This document shows positions 1 through 7,478 of a stretch of 13,143 bases of DNA, one piece after another. The position numbers and the translations under genes are program-made. The stretch covers positions 1 to 13,143 of the forward strand of contig JAJRSN010000359.1 of NCBI GenBank assembly GCA_024278715.1, read 5' to 3'. The notes under the pieces are model-generated. The model saw nothing but the letters and a program-made list of their open reading frames with translations, did not search any database and was not told the DNA's origin. Position 1 is the stretch's first letter, and each line of letters starts with the position of its first letter. The stretch is from Calditrichota bacterium. Lineage in GTDB: Bacteria; Calditrichota; Calditrichia; Calditrichales; Calditrichaceae.

Positions 1-41
1 GGTTTTCAAGACCGCTGCGTTACCAATTACGCTAATCCTCC
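1..41 (-). tRNA. 5' part of a tRNA with UGA anticodon (probably tRNA-Ser), cut by window edge
   Basis: Read on the minus strand from 41 downward, the sequence gives a seven-base acceptor 5' strand (GGAGGAT), TA at positions 8-9, a four-pair D stem (GCGT/ACGC) with an eight-base loop containing the conserved GG, then anticodon stem strand GCGGT and loop CTTGAAA. That places UGA in the anticodon, reading serine UCA codons. The last bases visible (ACC) begin the 3' side of the anticodon stem. The variable arm, T arm and acceptor 3' strand lie outside the window, so the serine identity rests on the anticodon alone. The compact D arm is more like a class I tRNA than typical bacterial tRNA-Ser. Confidence 0.75.
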
Positions 42-167
42 GTGTTCGCATAAGGGTGTTGGTTTCGAAAGAACAAGTAATTTAAAGAGAGAGATTTTGA
101 AATTCAGATATTTATCCTTGAAAAACTTTCGGAATCTTTCTCTTCTCTTAAGCGCCTTCTCCCGAAT

Positions 168-1229
168 TTATGTTCCGTTATTAAATTCCGTTTCACAACT
201 TATTTTACCCGCTTTATCCCGAGCATCAAAATAAGGATCCCATTCCAGCGCATCCTTATAAAACGTGCTATCTTTCAACTTCTCCAATTTGGCGACAATC
301 GGCTCCAAACGCTCATATTGCATCAACTCTACTCTGAATTTGGCAATATGGGGCAAACCCTTTAAATATCCGCTCAAATGTTTCCGCATTTCAATAACTC
401 CGCGCCGCTCGCCCTTGTATTCAACATTTAACCGGTAATGCCTTATCAGAAGGTCCACCCGCTCTTTCAGAGTTTTAGGTGGCGGAATTTGTCCGGTTTG
501 CAAAAATATTTTAGTATCCCGGAAAATCCACGGATTGTGAATGGCGCCGCGTCCGATCATTACAGCATCGCATCCGGTCTGGTCAAACATCTGTTTTGCC
601 AATTGCGGCGTGGTTACATCCCCATTGCCTATAACCGGGATAGACACCGCATCTTTTACCTTTTGAATCCATTCCCAGTCCGCCTTACCTTTGTAACCCT
701 GCGCCCGCGTCCTGGCGTGCAGCGCGATGGCTTCAATACCCACGTCTTCCATTTGTTTGGCAATTTCCACGATCTGAACGGAATTTGCGTCCCATCCCAA
801 ACGTGTTTTGGCGGTAACCGGAACCGAAACCGATTTTGCCACCGCTTCGCAAATTTTAATCATCAGCGGAACGTCTCGCAACAATCCCGCTCCGGCGCCT
901 TTTAACGCGATTTTCCGCACCGGACAGCCAAAATTAATATCAATAAAGTCCGGACCCTTTTCCTCGGCTAACTGCGCCGCCCGAACCATTGCCTCCACAC
1001 GATTCCCGTAAATCTGAATCCCTATGGGATGCTCTTCCGGGCGAATAGTCATTTTAAGAAACGCCTTCTCGGCATCGCGCACCAATGCTTCGGAGCTGAT
1101 AAATTCAGAATAGACCACATCGGCGCCCAACTGCTTACAGATCATCCGGAAAGGATAATCGCTCACGCTTTCCATTGGCGCTAAAAACAAGCCGCGGTCT
1201 ATTTTGTATTTTCCAAATTCAATAATCAT
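168..1229 (-). CDS. dusB: tRNA-dihydrouridine synthase, DusB type
   Basis: This FMN- and NADPH-dependent cytoplasmic enzyme reduces uridines in the tRNA D loop to dihydrouridine. The 353 residues fit the Dus TIM-barrel family, slightly long compared with the usual 320-340. Visible motifs are LAPM at residues 16-19, the active-site NFGCP with Cys102 as the expected proton donor, TAKTRLGW around 139-146 with Lys141, HARTRAQGY at 171-179, and the FMN phosphate-binding GNGD (201-204) and IGRGA (225-229). A helical tail follows from about residue 250. The ATG start is 15 codons before LAPM, as usual, and the upstream ribosome site is weak (AAAGA). It lies 93 bp after the DUF2203 gene, so it could share that operon or have its own promoter. 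The tRNA gene beyond it is on the same strand. The B subtype is assigned by overall likeness only. Confidence 0.9.
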   Translation of the reverse strand: MIIEFGKYKIDRGLFLAPMESVSDYPFRMICKQLGADVVYSEFISSEALVRDAEKAFLKMTIRPEEHPIGIQIYGNRVEAMVRAAQLAEEKGPDFIDINFGCPVRKIALKGAGAGLLRDVPLMIKICEAVAKSVSVPVTAKTRLGWDANSVQIVEIAKQMEDVGIEAIALHARTRAQGYKGKADWEWIQKVKDAVSIPVIGNGDVTTPQLAKQMFDQTGCDAVMIGRGAIHNPWIFRDTKIFLQTGQIPPPKTLKERVDLLIRHYRLNVEYKGERRGVIEMRKHLSGYLKGLPHIAKFRVELMQYERLEPIVAKLEKLKDSTFYKDALEWDPYFDARDKAGKISCETEFNNGT

Positions 1230-1322
1230 CGTTTAGTCTTTATTTTTTCTGACGGCAGCAAAATAAACAAAATTTCCGACGAAATAAAGTTTAATTAAAC
1301 AGCAAAAAGGCTTGATTCCTGA

Positions 1323-1718
1323 TTAAAATACTCCTATCGGTTGGCGTCCGGTAAACCCTTCTTCCAGACCGTGCCAGTAGAAAATGTCGTCTTCGTCCGA
1401 CTTCCAGCACAAAAAGACTTCCTCGCCTGTGGAACGCAGCGCCGGAAAATCGATAAGTCCCTTTTCAATGCTTTTGATTTGAATGCCTTCACCCAAAATT
1501 TTCTGAACAAGATTCAAAAAACGACGATACGGATAAGGATGCGGTTCCAGCGTATCGGGATTAAAGCCGGGTTTGTATTTCCCGTTGTAAATATCAAAAC
1601 CGATCTCTTTTAATTCCTTAAAGATTCTTTGAATTTCCTGTAAATTTCGACGCAACATCGGCAAACGCGATCGGGCTTCATCTACTGTAAAATGCTTGTC
1701 AAAATGAACTTTAAACAT
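1323..1718 (-). CDS. DUF2203 family protein
   Basis: This is a 131-residue soluble protein of unknown biochemical role. The sequence matches the DUF2203 pattern: an N-terminal FTVDEARSRLPML segment (10-22) leading into a charged, probably coiled helix, then IEKGLIDFPA (84-93), and the signature LCWKSDEDDIFYWH (103-116) followed by GFTGRQPI (121-128). The start is supported by a GAGA ribosome site and by placement just before the conserved N-terminal motif. It begins 9 bp after the stop of the GcvT-like gene and is almost certainly co-transcribed with it. The conserved Cys104, Trp and His residues resemble a ligand or metal pocket, but that is inference. The family carries no established function that I can cite. 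Confidence 0.85.
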   Translation of the reverse strand: MFKVHFDKHFTVDEARSRLPMLRRNLQEIQRIFKELKEIGFDIYNGKYKPGFNPDTLEPHPYPYRRFLNLVQKILGEGIQIKSIEKGLIDFPALRSTGEEVFLCWKSDEDDIFYWHGLEEGFTGRQPIGVF

Positions 1719-1727
1719 CGCTTTCTC

Positions 1728-2807
1728 TCAGGTTTCGTCAGCGGAAATGGGTAAATGCAAAACACCGTGCACGCCAAACTCACCACAAACCACCGGTATC
1801 CGGAAATCAGCCAGGGCATATCGTTTTTTCACATAAGCAAGCCCGAAATGTTTGTCCGAATCAGGGTCGTAAGCACAACTGGTCAATTCGCCGATTTTAG
1901 CACCGTCAAACATGATTTCTGCAGGCAGCGCTTCGCAAAGATTCCCCTGAAGCTCAACCACCATGGTGTACTTTTGCACTTTATCGTAAGTATCGAGCCG
2001 GGCTATGATTTCCTGCCCGGTGTAAGATTCCTTGGTAAAACTTACGGCATGCAATAAACGGGCTTCGTGAGGATTATACTTGTCATTGATCTCATTCTGA
2101 CCTTCGGGAATGCCGGCTTCGATTCTCAGCACTTCCGCGGCATCCAGACCAATCAGCCCACCGCCCTGTTCGACCAGCGACTCGTATAAATCGTTTACAA
2201 GCGCTTCACGTTTGTTTCCCCAAATCAAAACCTGATACGCCGACCATTTGTAGCGATCGTTTTGAATGAATGCCATTACATTGTCGTTCTGATCAATAAA
2301 AATGAGATCATCGTCGGAGCGGACAGGCTCGCCTTTCATTTTTTCCACGATTTTCGGACTTTCCGGTCCAATCAAAAGCAGCCATAAAAACTCATTTGTC
2401 GCATCGAAGATCCGAACATCTTCCATTATAATAAATCGTTCGATCCAGTCTTTAAGCCGGCGACTTTCATAATAGCTGGAAACAGCCAGAATGCCTTCGT
2501 CAAAATGGTTCAGCCTGGCATAATCTATTAAACGCCCGATTTCGTTACAAAAAATGGTGGGCAAGCTGCCGCGGGCTTCCAATTGATTCAAATCGTTTGT
2601 AGAAATCCTTTGCAAAAAATCAATTGTATCTCGTCCCTTTAGCATGAGTTTGCCATAAAAACTCATGTCAAAAAGTCCGGCTTTCTCCCTGACCATGTGT
2701 AATTCATCTTCTACGGGTTTGTAATTTTGCGGAACGATCCAGCCGCGATACGCGCGATACTGCGCTTTGTGGAATTCATGGAATTTGTTTAAAGGCAGTT
2801 TATTCAT
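1728..2807 (-). CDS. GcvT/YgfZ-family folate-binding protein with Ser in the YgfZ cysteine motif
   Basis: This 359-residue protein belongs to the aminomethyltransferase superfamily, which includes the glycine cleavage T-protein and the Fe-S repair proteins YgfZ and IBA57. The N-terminal block carries VREKAGLFDMSFYGKLMLKG (39-58), then LQRISTNDLNQLE (65-77) and GRLIDYARL (91-99). One aspartate of the T-protein Asp-Asp pair is kept (Asp95) and the second is Tyr. The central block EAGIPEGQNEI (230-240) and NPHEARL (245-251) is typical. The YgfZ/IBA57 signature K-G-C-Y-x-G-Q-E appears as KESYTGQE (259-266), so the cysteine is serine here. The C-terminal domain is a GcvT-C-like barrel. The start overlaps the end of the ferredoxin gene by 8 bp, indicating translational coupling. 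It may be a T-protein-like enzyme or an Fe-S assembly factor. No other glycine-cleavage gene is nearby, which favours a non-glycine role. Confidence 0.85.
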   Translation of the reverse strand: MNKLPLNKFHEFHKAQYRAYRGWIVPQNYKPVEDELHMVREKAGLFDMSFYGKLMLKGRDTIDFLQRISTNDLNQLEARGSLPTIFCNEIGRLIDYARLNHFDEGILAVSSYYESRRLKDWIERFIIMEDVRIFDATNEFLWLLLIGPESPKIVEKMKGEPVRSDDDLIFIDQNDNVMAFIQNDRYKWSAYQVLIWGNKREALVNDLYESLVEQGGGLIGLDAAEVLRIEAGIPEGQNEINDKYNPHEARLLHAVSFTKESYTGQEIIARLDTYDKVQKYTMVVELQGNLCEALPAEIMFDGAKIGELTSCAYDPDSDKHFGLAYVKKRYALADFRIPVVCGEFGVHGVLHLPISADET

Positions 2808-3138
2808 TGGTCTTCGGTTCTTCCTTGGAATTTAAAGATAAACGCTTGATGATCAGATCGTTAAGAATCGACTTCTCAAGAATCTCATCAACATCTTCAA
2901 CGCAAACACCGCCGTACCAGATCCCTTGCGGGTAAATTACCACCGTAGCGCCATATTCGCATTTATCCAAACAACCGGCTTTATTGACACGATAAACCTT
3001 ATCCAATCCTTTTTCCGATAACTTTTTCTTAAGCAGACTGCGAATTTCGGCGGAATGTTTATAACCGCAGGAAGGTCGGTGAACTCCGGGCGGTCGTTTA
3101 TTTTCACAAACAAAAATGTGTTTTTCGGGAAAATCCAT
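2800..3138 (-). CDS. thioredoxin-fold [2Fe-2S] ferredoxin
   Basis: This is a 112-residue electron-transfer or Fe-S protein of the thioredoxin-like [2Fe-2S] ferredoxin family, related to NuoE and the Aquifex-type Fd. Cluster ligands are placed as expected: Cys11, Cys24 (twelve residues later), then Cys56 and Cys60 in the GCLDKCEYGA segment. An additional Cys79 lies in WYGGVCVEDVDEI. The IFVCENKRPPG opening and the VVIYPQGIWYGGV strand are classic for this family. A strong GGAGGA ribosome site sits 8 bases before the ATG. It starts 23 bp after E2 and overlaps the next gene by 8 bp, so it belongs to the dehydrogenase operon. The redox partner is unknown. The GcvT/YgfZ-like neighbour is the most likely functional associate by position, which is inference. 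Confidence 0.88.
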   Translation of the reverse strand: MDFPEKHIFVCENKRPPGVHRPSCGYKHSAEIRSLLKKKLSEKGLDKVYRVNKAGCLDKCEYGATVVIYPQGIWYGGVCVEDVDEILEKSILNDLIIKRLSLNSKEEPKTNE

Positions 3139-3161
3139 AAAACCGTTCCTCCGTAAACGAT

Positions 3162-4403
3162 CTATATGACCATTTCAGGATCATATTTTTCGAGATATTC
3201 ACGGATTTTTTCCAGGAATTGAGAACCCATGGCGCCGTCAACCAAACGATGATCAATCGTCAACGCCAAATACATCACGGGACGAATGGCAATGGCGTCG
3301 TTGATTACCACAGGACGTTTTTTAACGGCGCCCACTCCCAGAATAGCAACCTGCGGCTGATTGATAATCGGGAAACCAACCACGGTTCCGAAAACGCCAA
3401 AATTGGAGATTGAAAAAGTGCCGTTTTGAATTTCATCGGGTTTCAGTTTCTTTTGACGGGCGCGTATGGCGATATCATAAACCGATCGAGCCAAACCAAG
3501 CAGGTTTTTCGAATCAGCCTGAAAAATATTGGGAACAATCAGCCCCTTTTCCACTGCAACGGCGATCCCGATATTGTAATATTTCTTCACTACAATCTTT
3601 TCGCCGTCAATCGAGGCGTTTAACAGAGGGAATTCCTTTAAAGCCTTTACCGTGGATTCCACAATAAACGGCGTGTAAGTTAAACGGAACCCCTCTCTTT
3701 TCTTGAAATCAGATTTATTGCGATTTATTATCTTTTCAATATTGTTCATATCAACTTCCGTGTAAAGGCTGACATGCGCGGAGGTCTGTTTGGAATGAAC
3801 CATGTGCTCGGCGATAAGTTTTCGCATGTTGTCCATCGGAATTATTTCAACCTTCCCTGCGGAAGAAACGCTTTGTTGGATAGTGGGCGCTTGAGTAGGG
3901 ACGAATTTTTCTTTTTCCGAAATATAATTCAGAACATCCTTTTTGGTCACCCGACCGTTGAAACCGCTACCTTTAATTCTTTCCAGTTCATCAGTTCCTA
4001 TCTCGTGTTCACGGGCAATATTCAGAACAACCGGCGAATAAAAGCGCGAACTTCCCTTTGTCGAAAGGCGCTCTTTTTGAGGCACCGCTTCCGAAAGAGG
4101 TTGCGCTTCTTCTTTCCGATCATCGAAAACTTTTTGTTCGGTTACGGAAGGAAGCCCTTTTTTCCCCTCGGTTTCAATGACGGCAATGGGTTTCCCCACC
4201 TCCACCACATCGCCGACTTTCGCCAGAATTTTTACAATGCGTCCGGGAACCGGAGTCGGTATTTCGGAATCAACCTTATCCGTACTGATTTCCAAAATAA
4301 TCTCGTCTTTGCCGACAGAATCCCCTTCTTTTTTAAGCCATTTAATAATAGTTCCTTCTGTGATCGATTCGCCCATTTGAGGCATTACCATATCTACTTT
4401 CAT
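3162..4403 (-). CDS. 2-oxo acid dehydrogenase E2, dihydrolipoamide acyltransferase
   Basis: This is the core acyltransferase of a 2-oxo acid dehydrogenase complex. It passes the acyl group from lipoyl-lysine to coenzyme A. It has 413 residues with one N-terminal lipoyl domain (about 1-78), where EISTDKVDSEIPTP places the lipoylated lysine at residue 43. A charged linker follows, then a peripheral subunit-binding domain (about 121-162: SPVVLNIAREHEI, GSGFNGRVTKKDV), a second linker, and the catalytic domain (about 185-413). The active-site motif HRLVDG gives His385 and Asp389, and FSISNFG (330-336) is also conserved. Length and layout match branched-chain or generic E2 enzymes with a single lipoyl domain. 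It begins 46 bp after the E1 stop. The ribosome site is weak. Substrate cannot be fixed from E2 alone. Confidence 0.93.
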   Translation of the reverse strand: MKVDMVMPQMGESITEGTIIKWLKKEGDSVGKDEIILEISTDKVDSEIPTPVPGRIVKILAKVGDVVEVGKPIAVIETEGKKGLPSVTEQKVFDDRKEEAQPLSEAVPQKERLSTKGSSRFYSPVVLNIAREHEIGTDELERIKGSGFNGRVTKKDVLNYISEKEKFVPTQAPTIQQSVSSAGKVEIIPMDNMRKLIAEHMVHSKQTSAHVSLYTEVDMNNIEKIINRNKSDFKKREGFRLTYTPFIVESTVKALKEFPLLNASIDGEKIVVKKYYNIGIAVAVEKGLIVPNIFQADSKNLLGLARSVYDIAIRARQKKLKPDEIQNGTFSISNFGVFGTVVGFPIINQPQVAILGVGAVKKRPVVINDAIAIRPVMYLALTIDHRLVDGAMGSQFLEKIREYLEKYDPEMVI

Positions 4404-4449
4404 TTTTCAATCCGTTATTTTTTTAATATTAGGGTTGTAATCAAATCGG

Positions 4450-6492
4450 TTAATACGCCATTAATATCCGGGCTGCTTTTACTACATCTTCAATTTGAGG
4501 CAAAGCGGCTTTTTCCAGAACAGGGCTAAAGGGCACGGGAGTATCCGCGCCTCCCAATCGTTTGACAGGACCGTCCAGATATTCAAAAGCTTCTTCGGCT
4601 ACGGTGGCTGCGATTTCGGCGCCAAAGCCCTGAAAACGCGTATCTTCGTGCGCGATCAATACTTTGCTGGTTTTTTTGACAGAATTAACGATTGTCTCGA
4701 CATCCAGGGGATTAATGGTTCGAATATCTATCACCTCTGCGCTTACGCCCTCCTCTTCCAGTATTCGAGCCGCTTCCAAAGATTTATGGACAAGCGCACC
4801 CCAGCACACAATTGTCAAATCACTTCCTTCGCGCTTAACGGCGGCTTTTCCGAAAGGCAGCAAATATTCGGAATCCGGTTCCGGCGAAGAGGCGTAGCTT
4901 TGCCGGTAAAGACTTTTGTGTTCCAGAAACAACACCGGGTCGCTTCCCCGAATCGCCGTTTTTAACAATCCTTTTGCGTCGGCGGCGTTCGATGGATAGG
5001 CAATTTTAATTCCCGGCAAGTGGGCAAAAAAGCCTTCGATATTTTGTGAATGACAAAGTCCGCCGTGAATGTACCCGCCGACAGGCGTGCGCACCACTAC
5101 CGGAGCCGCCCAAAAATTATTCGAGCGCCAGCGCATGGTAGCCAGTTCATTGCGAATCTGCATCATTCCCGTCCAGATGTAATCGCCGAATTGAATTTCG
5201 ACAACCGGTTTTAATCCGTAAACAGCCATACCTATCGCAATACCGATAATACTCGATTCGGCAAGCGGCGTATTAAAACAGCGGTCGCGACCGAACTGAG
5301 TTGAAAGTCCCGAAGTCGCCGTAAACACCCCGCCCTTGTCGTCAGCCACGTCTTCGCCAAAAACATGAATCCTCTCATCCCGAGCCATTTCTTCTTTAAG
5401 GGCATGATTAATGGCATCCACCACAACCACGCGTTTACCGGAAGGCTGTGTCTTTTCGTATTTCAACCCACTCGTTTCTTCTTCGGGCGCATATAAAAAA
5501 TGATAGAGCGTGGACGGTTCCGGTTGCGAATGTTCTTCGGCTCGTTCCGCGGCTTCATCCACTTCTGACTTGATCTTTTTTTTCAGCTCCTCTAACTCTT
5601 CCGCTTTAAAAAGACCCGATTTCAGTAATTGATTTTCAAACTTTGGAATGGGATCTCTCTTCTTTTCTCTTTCCAATTCTTCTTTCGGACGGTATTTAAT
5701 TTGCGAATCGGAAGAAGAATGTGGCAAAAGACGAACGGTTTCGGCTTCTATTAATACGGGGCCAGCTCCCTGCCTTGCCCGGCTAACGGCTTGCCTTAAC
5801 GCATCGTACGAAGCAAAAAAATCGGTGCCGTCCACGTGGAAGCGGGTCAAGCCCTCGTATCCGGCGGTAAAAGCATACACCGATTGTCCGGTCATTTGTT
5901 CGCTGACATGAACGGAGATAGCGTATTTGTTATTCTGAATCACAAAGATAACCGGCAAATGTTCTCTGGAAGCCCAGTTAACCGCTTCGTGGAAATCGCC
6001 CTGACTGGAGCTTCCCTCACCGGAAGAGACGTAAACTACTTCGTCCTTGCCCCGTTTTACCGCAGCCAAAGCCGTGCCGACCGCCTGCAAATACTGTGTT
6101 CCGGTGGGACTGGATTGCGAGACGATGCGCAGCTTTTTATGTCCGTAATGATTTGGCATTTGCCTGCCGCCGGAGCTGGGATCGTCCGCTTTCGCCAGAA
6201 AATTCAGAAACACCTCTTCCGGCTTTAGTCCGTATTGCAGCACAAATGCAAGATCCCGATAGTAGGGATACACATAATCATAGCCCGGCTGCATGGAAAA
6301 ACCCGCCGCGATTTGAACCGCCTCGTGACCGGAACATCCGATATGAAAAAAACTTTTACCCTGTTTTAACATGATCAACATCTTTTGATCCATAAAACGG
6401 GCAAGAATTAAATTCCGGTAAATTCCGGTTAACGTTTCTTTTTTTAAGCCCAGCAGGTTTATCTTTTTGGCGACTGTATTCGGCATGGTCAT
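4450..6492 (-). CDS. fused alpha/beta 2-oxo acid dehydrogenase E1 (branched-chain type likely)
   Basis: This thiamine diphosphate enzyme decarboxylates a 2-oxo acid and acylates the lipoyl group of E2. Its 680 residues join the usually separate E1 alpha (about 20-335) and E1 beta (about 352-680) chains through a charged linker. The alpha part shows YPYYRD (75-80), the ThDP/Mg motif starting GEG (158-160) and ending in Asn187-Asn188, and the loop PHSSSDSQIKYR (257-268), which resembles branched-chain E1 more than pyruvate E1. The beta part shows TPLAESS with the cofactor-activating Glu412, and GGLCHSQN with His481. The GDG motif aspartate is glutamate here. Two starts are possible: the first ATG lies only 3 bases after GGAG, while the third-codon ATG (6486) lies 9 bases after it and may be the better start. 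The small four-cysteine gene is just upstream. Confidence 0.93.
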   Translation of the reverse strand: MTMPNTVAKKINLLGLKKETLTGIYRNLILARFMDQKMLIMLKQGKSFFHIGCSGHEAVQIAAGFSMQPGYDYVYPYYRDLAFVLQYGLKPEEVFLNFLAKADDPSSGGRQMPNHYGHKKLRIVSQSSPTGTQYLQAVGTALAAVKRGKDEVVYVSSGEGSSSQGDFHEAVNWASREHLPVIFVIQNNKYAISVHVSEQMTGQSVYAFTAGYEGLTRFHVDGTDFFASYDALRQAVSRARQGAGPVLIEAETVRLLPHSSSDSQIKYRPKEELEREKKRDPIPKFENQLLKSGLFKAEELEELKKKIKSEVDEAAERAEEHSQPEPSTLYHFLYAPEEETSGLKYEKTQPSGKRVVVVDAINHALKEEMARDERIHVFGEDVADDKGGVFTATSGLSTQFGRDRCFNTPLAESSIIGIAIGMAVYGLKPVVEIQFGDYIWTGMMQIRNELATMRWRSNNFWAAPVVVRTPVGGYIHGGLCHSQNIEGFFAHLPGIKIAYPSNAADAKGLLKTAIRGSDPVLFLEHKSLYRQSYASSPEPDSEYLLPFGKAAVKREGSDLTIVCWGALVHKSLEAARILEEEGVSAEVIDIRTINPLDVETIVNSVKKTSKVLIAHEDTRFQGFGAEIAATVAEEAFEYLDGPVKRLGGADTPVPFSPVLEKAALPQIEDVVKAARILMAY

Positions 6493-6513
6493 CTTCTCCG
6501 TAATAATCGAGAT

Positions 6514-6705
6514 TCACTCTCTCTTCTCTTTAATGTTTTCTTTTTCAGCCCTTAAAACGGCGCAGTTTATTAACAGATAATCACGGAAGTCAGCCACAGG
6601 ATCAAAATCGGCATTTAAACGCACCATACACGATTCTGCTGAATCATGTCCATGGGGGCAGGGTTTGTCAGGGAACAACGGACACATAGTTTCTTCGTTT
6701 TTCAT
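6514..6705 (-). CDS. small four-cysteine protein, first gene of the dehydrogenase operon
   Basis: This is a 63-residue protein of a family I do not recognise. Its real-gene status is supported by an AGAGGAAG ribosome site 5 bases before the ATG and by its place 21 bp before E1 on the same strand. Cysteines lie at residues 8, 16, 26 and 48. The first three sit in MCPLFPDKPCPHGHDSAESC (7-26) with histidines 18 and 20, and the fourth is in LLINCAVLRAEK (44-55). A charged Lys/Glu-rich tail ends the protein. The Cys/His set suggests a zinc or Fe-S site, but this is inference. It has no signal peptide or membrane segment and is probably cytoplasmic. It may be an assembly or regulatory factor for the complex, judged by position only. 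Confidence 0.75.
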   Translation of the reverse strand: MKNEETMCPLFPDKPCPHGHDSAESCMVRLNADFDPVADFRDYLLINCAVLRAEKENIKEKRE

Positions 6706-7051
6706 TGATACTTCCTCTATGTTTAAGCATTGATTTCCCTAATTAAAATTTTTATCGATGCCAAAACCCCACTATTATTAACTAAATTCCTTGCCAAATA
6801 TTCCTTAAAGCTGCTTCTGACAAGAGCGCTTTTCCGGCGCTTTAATTCCCATATTCGGCAAAACAACGCGGATAGTTAACAGCATGCAATTTTCAAATCA
6901 TGAGTAGAATTCCGACACTTTTTGGACTAATATTTCTCCCGAGAGAAAAAATCAATCCCGATACTCGCATGATTAAAAAATAAGTAAAAAATCTCTTCAG
7001 TGAAAATAAATAATCAAAAAGGCTGAAAAACCAAGAGGGAGAGATAAGATA
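6706..7051. other. gene-free spacer upstream of the dehydrogenase operon
   Basis: I see no gene here. It should contain the promoter of the minus-strand operon, but no convincing pair of boxes stands out. The best minus-strand candidate is TTGTCA followed 17 bases later by TATTTG (about 6800-6828), which is weak. Two short hairpins are visible: AGCGC/GCGCT at 6825-6841 and TTTCTC/GAGAAA around a CCGA loop at 6933-6948. Neither has a clear run of T after it, so I do not call a terminator. Confidence 0.5.
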
Positions 7052-7093
7052 AAAGATTAAAGATTAAAGATTAAAGTTCTTTAAAGATTAAAG
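7052..7093. repeat. AAAGATT heptamer tandem repeat
   Basis: The 7-base unit AAAGATT occurs three full times plus four bases (7052-7076), is interrupted by TTCTTT, and resumes for eleven bases (7083-7093). The low-complexity run is in a gene-free region and starts a longer zone of short repeats. Confidence 0.85.
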
Positions 7094-7107
7094 CGACAAA
7101 GGGCATA

Positions 7108-7166
7108 GTGACAAGTAACGAGTGACGAGTAACCTGACAAAGAGACGAAGTGACAAAGTGACAAGG
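7108..7166. repeat. degenerate heptamer/octamer array, consensus near GTRACAA
   Basis: Eight consecutive units can be laid out without gaps: GTGACAA, GTAACGA, GTGACGA, GTAACCT, GACAAAG, AGACGAAG, TGACAAAG and TGACAAGG. The period shifts from 7 to 8 in the last three. No reading frame of quality crosses it. It is the first of several related arrays up to 7563. Confidence 0.8.
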
Positions 7167-7194
7167 TAGTTGTGAGTTAATCGTGAGGAATAAG

Positions 7195-7270
7195 AAAAAT
7201 GAAAAAGGAAAAAAGAGAAAGCAGAATGCGGAAAGCCGTGATGAGTAATACAAAATACAAAATACAAAAT
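7195..7270. repeat. purine-rich tract followed by AATACAA heptamer repeat
   Basis: A stretch of almost only A and G (7195-7231) is followed at 7247-7270 by three exact copies of the heptamer AATACAA and a partial fourth. The repeat period matches that of the neighbouring arrays. Confidence 0.75.
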
Positions 7271-7306
7271 AAAAAAGGATTGTCAGAAAGCAGTGATACG
7301 TAGATG

Positions 7307-7457
7307 GAGAAGCCGCTTATACGCTTACACCCTTACCGCTCAACGAAAATGTGACAAGTGGCGAGTAACCAGCAACCAGTGCCTCTTAACCCTTATACGC
7401 TTAACGATTAACGAAAAGTTACAAAGTTACAGAGTGACAGAGTAACAAAGTAAATAG
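7307..7457. repeat. two copies of a composite repeat module
   Basis: Module A (7307-7385) runs GAGAAGC, then CGCTTATA, CGCTTACA, CCCTTACCG, CTCAACG, an AAAA spacer, then GTGACAA, GTGGCGA, GTAACCA, GCAACCA. Module B (7385-7457) runs CTTAACC, CTTATACG, CTTAACG, ATTAACG, AAAA, then octamers GTTACAAA, GTTACAGA, GTGACAGA, GTAACAAA. Both have the same order and orientation: CTTAACG-type units, an A-rich spacer, then GTRACAA-type units. Confidence 0.75.
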
Positions 7458-7478
7458 ACAGGCTCCATGTTACAAGAT

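Noticed and set aside
438..905. A 155-codon plus-strand frame opposite dusB
   Set aside because: It is the complement of a well-supported Dus gene and shows no family motif.
1289..1300. Perfect palindrome GTTTAATTAAAC between DUF2203 and dusB
   Set aside because: It is AT-rich and single copy in the window, with no promoter boxes placed around it. I cannot call it an operator.
3774..4529. A 251-codon open frame on the plus strand opposite E2
   Set aside because: It is antisense to E2, which has clear lipoyl and catalytic motifs. The plus-strand product is Phe/Asn/Arg-rich without domain likeness, as expected of a shadow frame.
6933..6948. Hairpin TTTCTC/GAGAAA as a terminator
   Set aside because: The stem is short and AT-rich, no gene ends nearby on either strand, and no T tract follows in a suitable direction.
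7071..7253. A 60-codon minus-strand frame in the repeat zone
   Set aside because: Its product is the translation of the short repeats (Ser/Phe/Leu runs and VTSSLCQVTRHSLLVT). It has no ribosome site and no domain likeness.
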